From Isochrysis galbana (lineage: Eukaryota; Haptophyta; Isochrysidales; Isochrysidaceae), in the NCBI GenBank assembly GCA_018136815.1, contig CM030934.1, positions 392,627 to 456,626 on the forward strand: 64,000 bases of DNA. The letters are read 5' to 3'. The position numbers and the translations under genes were made by a program. The notes beneath the pieces were generated by a model. It saw nothing but the letters and a program-made list of their open reading frames with translations, had not been told where the DNA came from and ran no database searches. How positions within the stretch are numbered: the first letter of the stretch is position 1; each line of letters starts with the position of its first letter. Shown piece by piece: positions 44,232-54,700 of the stretch.

Positions 44232-44895
44232 TAGGCCTGAGCGAAAATATGTAGTTTTTCGTGCCCAAATATGTGGGGAAAATATGTGGAAAATATGTAA
44301 AAACTTGCCCAAATATGTGGAAAAATATGTAGCTTTTGCCCCCCCAAAAAAACCTCTCGTGGCCGCATTCCCCGCTTCCGGCCTCGCCGCACATGCTCTT
44401 TGTCATTGTCACTCTTTTCACTCTTCTTTGTGCCTCTCCTCTCTCCCCTACAGACCCTTTCTTTCTAGCTATTGCTGTATACAATGTGTGTACCATGAAT
44501 CGAAACAGAGAATCTCGCCGCACACAGCACACACTACACACTACACACTACGATGACGAGGCCTTGTTGCGCTTGTTGTTGTTGTAGCGCAACATGACCG
44601 CTGCCTCCACTTGGTCGGCCAAGGAAGAAGACCGTTCAGAACCAAACATGCATGTCAACAAAGAAAAGACACGTTCACTTGAGGCAGAATTGGGACTCAG
44701 ACACATAACAATCCTTGCAACCTGGGCCCAATGTGGAAATTGGTTTTGATTCGATGCCCACCAAGCGAGAACATCCCTGGTGAATGCCTTCATGTCAGAG
44801 TGGTCCACTTGCACGCCTCTACACGCCACCATGTAGGAAGGGAGCTCTTGCATCAAGTGCTCGGTATCACAGAGTGCCGTCATCTGCCAACACAA
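44232..44895 (-). mobile_element. hAT transposon remnant with transposase C-terminus and AATATGTGG words
   Basis: Left end TAGGCCTGAGCG follows GTTATACC and is like the TAGGCCCAGA end of the element at 21191-21940. Inside it AAATATGTGG/AATATGTA words repeat seven times (44247-44335). The minus-strand frame 44895-44548 encodes the hAT dimerisation domain: LAWWASNQNQFPHW, then SPNSASSERVFSLL and SLADQVEAAVMLRYN. The N-terminal transposase part and the right end are missing or unrecognised. Confidence 0.8.
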
Positions 44896-45000
44896 CCCAT
44901 TGGTCCTTACCGATAGAATCGGCTTTACCGATAACTTTGTCTGCCAGATTCCTTTTCATCAAGTCATCAGCCTCTTTCATCATGTGCACCACCTTCTGGA

Positions 45001-45260
45001 CTCTTCTCTACTGTGGATGCTGGTAGCGGCTTCACCCGGGTATGGCCCGCGCGAGCCATGACCGCCGAGGTCGCAGCCTCAGCTCTAGGCCAATTCATTG
45101 CAGACGTCGCCGCTCATCTTCGCTCCCTTGACGGCACATACAAGCCCTCCATTGTGCGATCCGACAAGGGAAGCGCTTTCCTCTCCTATCACTTCCGAGA
45201 CTTCCTTGCTCACCGTCGTATCCGTGCAAGCTACTCATCGGAATACTGTCGAGTCGAGCG
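45001..45260 (+). pseudogene. retrovirus-type integrase core fragment (LTR retrotransposon)
   Basis: Frame with TVDAGSGFTRVWPARAMTAE and SIVRSDKGSAFLSYHFRDFL, containing the two Asp positions of the DDE core in their usual contexts. It breaks off after RASYSSEYCRVE. Opposite orientation to the integrase at 45628-46461. Confidence 0.7.
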
Positions 45261-45627
45261 GAGCCGGAGGGCTCTGAGCCACTCCGTCGCGAGCAGCACC
45301 GGCGGCTAGCGCGGCGCTTTGGCCCTCCTCCCCACCGGGAGTCGGGTGAATGAAATTCTGGACTGGGTCGGGCAACCCCATTTGGGTGTCTGGACGGGGA
45401 ACGAACGGCGAACGAAGGGCTGTGGGGCGGCGAGGCGCTCCTAGCGGCCCTAGTGTGATGGGTTGTAAGAGATTGTTAGACCTACAAAGAACTCTTCCCT
45501 CAGGGAGGGAGCCTAAGCTGCTTGAGTGCAGCGACGCAGCGAACAACGACGGACAACGAAGCTGAGAACAACAGGTTACACCGACTCACGAACACACCGG
45601 AATCATTCACCCAAACCAAGCAAATTA

Positions 45628-46909
45628 TCAAGCAACCGCGACACCTTCATGTCGGTACGGCTCTGTACTCGACAAATCAGTCCCGGTGAGCTCCAGAATA
45701 CGCGAAACAAGAACCGAACAAAGATTCGAACCGGCGTCGGTTCGAAGCTGCCTAGGGACTCCATAACGCGTCACAATCAAGCGGATGAACATGTCCAAGG
45801 CCATCTCCGACGAGGGATCCCCATTCGACGGCTCAGCCTCAATCCATCGAGTGAGCGAGTCGATGAAGACGACCAGCTTGTCGTAACCCGAGACTCCAGG
45901 CACGAAGTTGTGAGTGGGAGCCAGTGAGAGCACGTCGCAGTAGACCACATCAAAGGGGTAGGTACCCACGGAGAGACCGGAGGGCGACGCTAGAGCCCTC
46001 GGTAGCGGCTTGGCGAGGGTGCACTCGTGGCATTCCCGGACGTAGGATGCAACGTCGGAAGACATGCCCGGCCAGTATACCCGAGTACGAAGAAGACCGG
46101 ACATACGAGAAACTCCAAGGTGACCGGAGCGATCGTGGTAGGCGAAGAGGTAGCGAGACCGCAACGAGGGCGGAACATAGAGCACTAGCGAGTCCGGGTC
46201 GGTGGAGTCAGGAACGGTGCGATAGTAGACGAGCCCATCGTGAACGACGAAACGGCGAAACATCTTGGATTGCTGAGCGGGAACAGGAGCGACAGAACTG
46301 GAACACGAATCATCTTCGGCAATGGGGCCTGAGGCGGCGGCCTGCGGAGGCGACCCTTGGCCTGATGGCTCGTGATTGACCGTCTCTCCTGAGCCTAGGA
46401 GTGGCTCTACGAACGGATCTTCCGCCAGGGCCGCTCTCATCTCTTCGGAAGTCGGAAGCATCGCTCTTTGCCTCGCCTGAAGCCTTAGAGCGTACGCTAG
46501 CCACAGTTTGCTTCGTCGAGGTCCGGGATTGATGACGCTTCACCCGGGCCTGTTCGTAAGGGCTGAGGTACCGTTGGCAGAGATTGACACACGAGAGCGC
46601 CGACCGACCTAGCTCGTGGTTCTCTACGCGGAAACGAGTCTCCGCGAGCACCTCCGCAAATTTAATCGCATTGTCGACGCCGCGCTGAGGATCAACCTTA
46701 TCATTCCGAATGATTTCCTCGAACCTCTGGTTGATCTCATGGGCCATGTTTGGATGATCCCACACGTTGGTGGAGTCGAGCGAGAGAGAGAGAGACTCCG
46801 CAGCGACGGCCGGAGCGTGTCTCCGTTGTAACTTCCCCACGTAGCGGAGAGTCCGAAGGGGAGCGTCATGTCGCGCGACCACGGCGATCACTTTGGATAC
46901 AGATCGCAA
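45628..46909 (-). pseudogene. Ty3/gypsy polyprotein fragment with integrase
   Basis: Frame 46461-45628 carries the HHCC zinc finger (HDRSGHLGVSRMSGLL...CHECTLAK), YWPGMSSDVA, and the integrase core with VVYCDVLSL, LVVFIDSLTRWIEA and LRTDAGSNL (both core Asp). The Glu of the triad lies beyond the point where the frame degrades. Upstream in another frame (46909-46310) is a region with AHEINQRFEEIIRNDKVDP and a basic, Ser/Arg-rich stretch, possibly polyprotein sequence before the integrase. A frameshift separates them. Confidence 0.8.
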
Positions 46910-47656
46910 CGAGATGTCTTCACAACCGAATAAATCTTGCCGTTGAGCGTGAACCTTCTAGACGCTTCTAACGAACAACCCTGAGTAGCAACCAAGGGGA
47001 AGAAACACCAAAGGGGCCAAGGCTTGCATGTAACTTGCACCAAGGGGAAAGATTCCCTCACCTAGGAAGCGAACCTACACCGGTCTCCAAGGGGAGATGG
47101 CAAATTAAACCTCAAATCTCGAGCGGCTAGAGCAACCGACTCGCTCGCCAAAACCTTGACCGAGAAGAAAGAAGCAAGGACCTACAAGCCAAGGGTAGCG
47201 GACCTAGGGAATGTGAGAGGAAGTTTCCGAACGCCAACGCGAACGCCAAACGCGGGAAGGCAACGAAACCCTAACCAGGCCAAGCAGAACCTATGAAGAA
47301 CAGGCCTGGACGACAACAAAAGTGAGCAGGTCCCAAGAAAGAACCGGAACCCAACAAGAAACAACAAGCCTTGCAAGAAGCTAAATAAGCCTTCACAAGG
47401 TAACCTGATAGCCTGAGACAAGCGCGCGGCGAGTGACAGGCAACCTGGCTCCTTTGGGTCAAGATTACCCGAAAGGAGGAAACCTGGAATCTAGACGGCT
47501 TCCACCCCCTCACTGGCACTGGAGCCGTCCGATGGCTCTGGGGTCTGGGGGGCTGCGCATCGCTGCGTCTGCCTCCTCCCACCCCCCGAAGACTTCGCGC
47601 GCGCGGGGGGGGGGGGGAGGGGGGGGGGGGGGCTCGCAAACCTGCGCCTACCACCT
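46910..47656. other. retroelement debris and G runs; no gene
   Basis: CCAAGGGGAGATGGCAAATT (47090) recalls the purine blocks at 9088-9185 and may be a polypurine tract. CCAAGGGGA words recur at 46990-47100. G runs at 47606-47632. Confidence 0.45.
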
Positions 47657-48112
47657 TAACTAAGCAGTGATGGTGCATCAGTACTGGCGTCAGTTTTTTA
47701 CATCAGTGTCAGTTCACCTCAAGCTGACAACTGATGTCAGTTGTCAGTTGTCAGCAGCTTGGAGCGGGGAGAAAAACAAAACACGCAGTCCTCTTTACTT
47801 TCTACAGCCAAAGAAAAAAAATTGGAAAACAAGCCAATCTGGGGTTCGAACTCGTGCCCAGCATCGCACACCGCAAGCACAGTGCGTCCTGAGCCGCTAG
47901 GGGCCCGTTATCGAACAAGGGCCGGGCGTTTTGTCTTATATAGATTTGCAGCAAAGACACAGGTCACTGATGTCAGCTGATATTCTGCTCGCTCAGAGCC
48001 TTTGAGGTGATGTCAGCTGATGGACCTCATCAGCTGACATCAGCTACTGTTGTCAGTGTTAGCTCGAAGTTGGTGTCAGCTGACGGACTGATGCACCATC
48101 ACTGTAACTAAG
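47657..48112. mobile_element. 440-bp hAT-type element with 8-bp target duplication, carrying a tRNA-like unit
   Basis: TAACTAAG lies at 47657-47664 and 48105-48112. The element (47665-48104) has terminal inverted repeats of at least 18 bp, CAGTGATGGTGCATCAGT, exact at both ends. Inside the ends the words TGATGTCAG/GTCAGCTGA are repeated about five times on the left and eight on the right in both orientations. CAGTG ends and 8-bp duplication are classic hAT features. No transposase; the middle contains the tRNA-like sequence annotated separately. Confidence 0.9.
47814..47907 (-). ncRNA. tRNA-like Pol III unit inside the hAT-type element (candidate)
   Basis: On the minus strand TAGCGGCTCAGG (47899-47888) resembles a tRNA A box and GTTCGAACCCC (47851-47841) a B box, about 37 bases apart; a T8 stretch (47821-47814) follows, as for Pol III termination. 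I could not fold a full cloverleaf: no convincing acceptor or T stem. It is therefore a tRNA-derived relic or SINE-like head rather than a working tRNA. Confidence 0.45.
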
Positions 48113-48797
48113 AGATGGGCACCGCGACCTTTTTGCACTAAAAACTAAAAAGTGGGTGGTGCCGAAGGGGTTTACTTTACTTTATACTTCAGATCGAACC
48201 CGTCCGCGGCAAGGGCGGCGGCGTTGGCTCATCCCCGGTCAAATCTCGCCCTCCCCCCCCCTCCTCGCGCCCCCCCGGCCCCCTCTCCCCCCGCCCCCCT
48301 CTCTCTCTCTTTCCCCCCCGCTTCCACCTTACCTCGCTTGATCTTCTCTCTTCCTCTCTCTTCTTCTCTCTTCTCTGTTCTCTGGTATTCTTCTCTCTGT
48401 TCTGTGCTCTGTGTGTGGTGCTCTGTTCACTCAGTTACAATATCTGTGTACTGCCCTCCCTCTCTCTCCGTCTCTCTTCCTGATAGTCTACTACTACTAC
48501 TACTACTACTCTCTCTCCCTCTCTCCCTCTCTCCCTCTCTCCCTCTCTCCCTCTCTCCCTCTCTCCCTTGGCGGGCGCGGCGCGGGGGCGGCGCGCGAGA
48601 AAGAGACGAGGGAGAGGGGGGAGAGAGAGAGAGGGAGGGAGGGAGAGAGAGGGAGGGAGGGAAGGAGGGAGGGAGGGCAAGCCAGTGGGAGAAAGAGAGA
48701 GGAAGAGCGACGAGGGGAACGGGGGAGAGAGGTGAACCGGGTAAAAAGAGCAGTGCAGAGGGCCGAGAGAGAGGAGAGATAGAGAGAGGGTCATACG
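48113..48797 (+). promoter_or_regulatory. SEC16 upstream region: CT then GA tracts (likely promoter/5' UTR)
   Basis: Pyrimidine-rich 48245-48570, with seven CTA units (48488-48510) and about seven copies of CTCTCTCC (48511-48568), then purine-rich 48598-48797 up to the start codon. No core promoter motif could be defended; the role is inferred from position. Confidence 0.5.
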
Positions 48798-51700
48798 ATG
48801 AGCCTGCCCACCATCTCCTTCTTTGATGAGAGTGAGGGAGGAGGTGAGAGTGATCTCTTCGGTGGCACTACGTTGTTCGGAGCTCAAGTCGAAGGAGGCT
48901 TGGTGGGGCAGCAGCCCAGCCAGACTACGCAGCCACCACCTGCGCTCACACAGCCAGCCACCTTGGTCGCCGCTGGTACGCCACCACACTTTTTAGCTAC
49001 CAGCCAGAAGCTTGGAGGAGCCAGGGGAGGATCCTCCTCTTTTCTGGCGCCACAGCCTGCGGTGGCTACTCCTGGCATGCCACACTCCGTCGGTGGCAGC
49101 CAGCTCTGGCCAGGCAGCGGTGGCGATTTCAAGCAGGCGGTACAACCAACGATCGAGGCCGTCGCGAGCCACGGCGGTGGCGCGCCATTCTCCTGCCAGC
49201 CAGCGCTTCAGCCGCCACAGCCGGCAGCGCACTTTGGTGCCCCGCCTGCTCGGCAGGCGGGCCTCCCCTCTGGCGACATCGGCGACCTGTTCGGGGCGGG
49301 AGGTGGCAGTTTTGGCGTCTCTGACCTCTTTGGCGACGCTACCGCAGCGCCGGAGGACGCCAATGGTGGCGGCAGCAATTGGGCCCAGACTGACCCGTTC
49401 TCAGCGCCGCCTGCGATGGCACCAGCTGCAATGAAGGGCGTTGGTCAGACGGCTCAGGTTGGCTGCCGCACCTCCGCGCTGCTGCATGCGCCTGCCACCC
49501 GTGTGACGCGGCAAACGTCCGCAGGGTGGTCGGATGACCCGTTCTCAGCCTCTGCGACAAACGGCAGCGCACGTAGTGCACCTGTCGCTCATGCACCAGC
49601 GGCTCCCCTGCCGTTGAGTAAAGCGATCGAACCCTTTGGAGCGAGCGGCTGGTGCGGCAAGGACGGCAGCGAGACATTCTCTGCGAATGAGATTATACCG
49701 CTAGCGCCATCTGATGAGGCCCTCCGCGCAAGGGAAGCCAATGAGTCGGCGCGGCTTGCTGCCGAGAGGGAGGCGGCCGAGGAAGAGGCACGCTGGGCCG
49801 CTGAAGAGGAGGCAGCAGCACGCTTGGCTTCAGAGCAGCAGGCGGCTGAACAAGCTAGGCAGGCGGCTGAGGCAGCTCGCTTGGCAGCGGAGCAAGAGGC
49901 TGCGGAGGAGGCGAGGTGGGCAGCTGAGGAGGCGGCCGCGGCTCAGACTGAGGCTGCTCGTGTGGCGGAGCAGCCGCAGGCCTCCGAAGCGCGTCTCAAT
50001 TCGGTGCTCGAAGCGGCCGAGAAAGAGGCGCACTGGGCAGCCGAGGAGAGGGCGGAGGCAGCGGCAGCGGCGAAGGTGGAGGCAAACCATAATGAGGAAG
50101 ACGTCCGCTGGGCGATCGAGGAGAGGGCGGAGGCATCGTCAGGCATACAGGCTGAGGCCGATCGTGCGCTAGAGGAGCTGCAAGCGCCTGAGGTGCGGAT
50201 TGAGGCTGAACGTGGGGCAGAGGTCCCTCATACGGCGGAGGCGAGGGTGGAAGCTCAGGCAGACGCTGACTGTGCGCTGGAGGAACAGCATGCGCCCGAG
50301 GCGCAGCGCGAATTCGAGCGCGTGGGAGAAGAGGCGTCGGCATTCGCGCCGCAGGCGGAGGTTGCTCGTGTTGTCGAGGAGCTACAGGCATTCGAAGGCA
50401 TCTCAACCCAGGGGCCCCAGTCGCACGAAATTGCAGGTGTACCAGGTCACCTCACGCCAGGAATCGAGGCGGAAGGATGGGCAACGGCGGCTGGCACAGA
50501 TGCGGCTGCGCAACCTCCCACGTATGATGGATGGAACGAGGACCACACGGCGGTAGAGTCTGCAGGCTCTAGCCTGTTCAGCCTCGCTCCACCGCTCGAT
50601 CAGCAAGACGCAGTGTCGGGCGAGGACAAATCTGGCATGAATTCCATCGTGGACTTGCCCTCTAAAGCGTTGCCTACTGAGGCCAAGAATACGTCCTCAA
50701 CTCTCTTCCCGCCCGAAGAAGGTGGTGTCGAGGCGGCCCATGCACTTCGTGCCGGGCTGAGTGGGACGGCGGCGTCCAGTGGCTTCCACAGCGCAGCGGG
50801 TCTTGCTTCCGGTGAGCTGATGCCGGCAGTGATCAGCTCCGTGGCGGAGGAGGGTTCAGACGGGGGCGAAGTTGCTGCCGCAGACCCTGCTGCCGCATGG
50901 GCTGAGGGAGAGACTCCGGAGGGCTACCGTTACTGGTACAACTATGTGACGCAGGAGTCGTCGTGGACCATGCCCTCAAGTCTGGCCGCACAGCAGTCAC
51001 GTGCACAGGACCATGGCGCCAGTGTTGCAATCGACGGCAGTCAGGCATACACAGCAAGCGTGGACGGGGCAGTGCAGGAGGTAGACTCTGCTTTTGATCA
51101 CTGCATGATGCCGGCGAGCTCCCTTGGACATTGCCCAGATCCCGCCGACCAGTCAGCTCAGGCGACCGAATCGAGCCACGTCCCATCCGCCGGTCCATTT
51201 CTGCAAGTACTAGCTGATAAGAACGACACCACATGGCAACCACCCTATGCGGATGTGAGCAGCGGTCTCCCGCCCCCCCCCCATGGGAGCATGAGCGATT
51301 ATCCAAGGAAGAGGCGGACCAGCCTGCAGGTGAAGTACCGCCTTATGGTGTCAATGGTGTGAGTGGCGCGGTGCCAGCGCCCGACCTCGGCAACCTTGTC
51401 ACTCCACGGGGCGAGGACACGCTCGAGGAGTTCGACTCGTTGTTTGCCGAAAGCTCTAAAGGCGTCGCCGAGTCCGGGCTTGCGAATAACTTCCCCAATT
51501 CTGGAAGTGAGTGTGGGGAGCCCTCGCTCGCGTCGGCCGTCGCGCCCGCGACAGGTTTCAAGGTGTCAAGAGATCTGCCGCTACAGCCATATCTCACATT
51601 TGCGGACCCCGTCATTCCATCGGCCCCGACGATCCAGTCGAGCGCGGCCGCTCACGAACCTGCTCCCTTCACATCAACAGACGCGGAGCAGAAGATGGTG

Positions 51701-54700
51701 GAGGAAGTGGCGCTCCAGGCTGCCGATGAGGTCGAGGCGGCGCGCTTGGCTGCGGAGCGGGCGGCCCACGAGGAGCAAGAACGGCTGGCAGCGGAGGCCG
51801 CACGTATTGCCACCGAGGCATTCGCAACTCAAGAGGAGGCTCGTCGCGCTGAGCAGGCAGAGGGTGAGCGCCTGGCCACAGAGGCGCGCCAAGCGGCGGA
51901 AGCGGCTCTGGCGGCCGTGGTGCAGGCGACAGCGGCACAGCAAGAGGCTCGCCTAGCTGAGGAGAGGGAAGCTGCGGCGGCAGCTGGGCAAGAGGCGGCG
52001 TTGGCCGCGATTCAGGCCGAGGCGCGAGCTGCGCAAGCTGCACGCTTGGCTGCGGAGAAAGAGGCTGAGGAGGAAGAGATGAGATGGGCAGCCGAGGAGG
52101 CTGCGGCCGCCGCAGCCGCCAATGCCTCGTCGAATCTAGTGGTGGGAGCCGGGCCTCCCTCAGCGGCGGTGCACACAGCCATCTATGGTGAGGAGCAGGC
52201 GCCCGCCAAGGACGCCGTCTCCGACTTGTTCTCGCAACGGTTGACTTTGCATGCCTCTTCGTATGGCGAATATGCTCCGGCCCCGCTTCGGACAACGCCA
52301 ACTGGTCTCCAAGAAGTGGCACCGGTGGGAAAAAGTGTGGATTCGTTGCCCGTAGACACAGAGCCCCATGCGGTCGCCTCGGCTCCGTTGAGCACCGGCG
52401 CGCAGTTCATCCAGTTCCCTGCCTACGATGACCACACACAAGCGCCTCTCAGTGCATCTGGCGAGCACTTCCCGTGGTTTAGCAGTAGGCAGACATCACA
52501 AGAGGAGGTGGTCTTGGAGGCGCCGCTGCACAGCGCTCGCGAATCCACAGAAGAGAACCTCGTTCTCTCATCTGATGCAATGTTACACGGCTACAGCGCG
52601 GCAGATCAGACACACACCGACTACGCGAGAGATGTCAATGGAGCGACTAACATGGTCGCCGGCATTGCCAACAGTGCCTGCAACGGCGGTGAAGGCATAC
52701 CTCCGCACGAGGACACGCATCGATGGGTTCAAGCGGTCACCGAGGAAGGATACCCCTATTGGTACAACGCACACACGGGCGAGTCGGCTTGGGAGCTTCC
52801 ACAGAACCTGGCAATCACTCAAGAGGGCCAGCCGACTCAAGTATCACTGGAAGCTGCCGAGCGAGAGGCGGCCGAGGAGGAAGCGCGTTGGGCCGCGGAA
52901 GAGGCTGCCGCTGCAGCTGCCGCACAAGCGGCCCAGCAGCCGGTGGTAGACCAAAGCATGGTGATGGACACCAGCGAGGCGGCGCGTGTCGCAGCTGAGA
53001 AAGAGGTAGGGGAGGAGGAGCAGCGATGGGCTCAGCAGGCAGCGGCCGAGGCGGCGGCCGCCGTCGCCGTCAGTGCCCAAGCAGAACATACTCGCAATCC
53101 TGATGAGCCCGTATGTGAGATGAGAGAAGGCCCAACACCTGGAGCCTCAGTGACACTCGATAATGCGCTCCCACCTGACCAGCACCGCTGTCAGCTGGCG
53201 CCAGTGCACACGGGGCACGGTCTGCAAGCGGAGCTGAGCCATCAACTGCAAGCGCAAGAGCACCCGGCTCTTGAACAAGACCTTGACGGTGCTGCTCGCG
53301 TGTCATTGGGCCGCGAGCAGCCTCTTTTGCAGCAGCATGGCATCGAGCGGTACAGCAACGAGCAAAAGCTTCCTGTACAGCCTGCGGTGCAAGAGGCAGG
53401 GGTCGCTTCTCACTTTGTAAGCAGCGATGCACAAGCGTATGGTGGGCAATCGCATACGTCGGCTGATATAAGCCTAGGTAACCCATGGCTAAGCGATGCC
53501 GCTGATGTCGTCGGCACTTGCTTGCCGGCCGCTCAGGTCGTGAGCGCTGGGGACGCGCCCCCGCCACCTGTTGACCTCTCGGGGATGGCGCCCGACGGCT
53601 CGGGCGCTGCCGCAAGCGCACTATTGGGCACGGCGGCGGATCCGACCTGCTCTCCCAGCTTCGACGCCTGGCTGGCCGATCCATCCCTCCGCCTTCCTTC
53701 GCTTGTTGCCCAACACGATGCCGCCTCGATGCAAGCACTGGGCGAATATCCAGGTCCCCTGACGCAAGATCGGTACATGGCCGCGCGAGAGTGGCTACTC
53801 GGCTTCACCTCACGCCATGCTGATACTCAAGGGCGCGACACCCCTGGCGGCTTGATGTGGGCGCTGCTGCATTTGCTCTGCGAGTCGGACGGCCTTCTGG
53901 ATGCCAGTGGCGATGACGAGCACTCGGAGCGTCTCCTGGCTGCGGTAGCCATGTGCGACACGGGCAACGCGCCTGAGGCAAGCCCGGCGATCCCAACACC
54001 GCAAAAGTCAGCTGCACAAACGGCGAGCGAGATGTCCCAGCTTGAGGCCCTCCTCCTGCAAGGCAAGCGCGAGGCAGCATGCGGGCACGCCATGACCTGC
54101 GGGCTTTGGGCAGACGCGCTGCTCCTTGCGTCTCACATGGACGCATCGACATGGAAAATGGTGATGCAGCGGTACACGGCGGAGCAGACCGTTCCTGGGA
54201 GTCCGTTGGCCACCCTGTACTCCCTTTTCTCCGGAAGCGGCGCTTCTGTCCTCGGCCCGCCTGCGGAAGAGGCTGCCCGCGGCAGCGGTGCGCCGTCAGT
54301 GCCGCCATCGCCCCATGTTGCGAGGTGGGCGAAGAACCTGGCGATGATGCTGGCTAATCCCACGATGGACGACACGGAGGTGATTCTCCAACTTGGAGAC
54401 CGGCTACGCTACAGGTGAGACGCTTCACGCACGAAGCCACTTCCACTGCGCTTGGCTCTTCTCGCCCAACTGCTCCTTTGCATAACCAGTCTGATGATAG
54501 CTAGATGCGCGCTAGCAATACTAGGTCTCTTCCGACAGTTCTTTGACTCCATGACGCATCGCAATGTCCTTCAGCGTTGGCGCTTGCGCAGCGCACGTAT
54601 GCTATCTTCTCGCTGAGGCTCCAATCTCGCTTCGCGCACCCTCGTCGGGGTCGGCAAAGGTCGCCGACTCAGCGCCTGAATCGCCTCGCTTCGTTCTTCT

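Noticed and set aside
47833-47907. functional tRNA gene on the minus strand
   Set aside because: A- and B-box-like words exist but no cloverleaf with acceptor and T stems could be formed; kept only as a tRNA-like unit.
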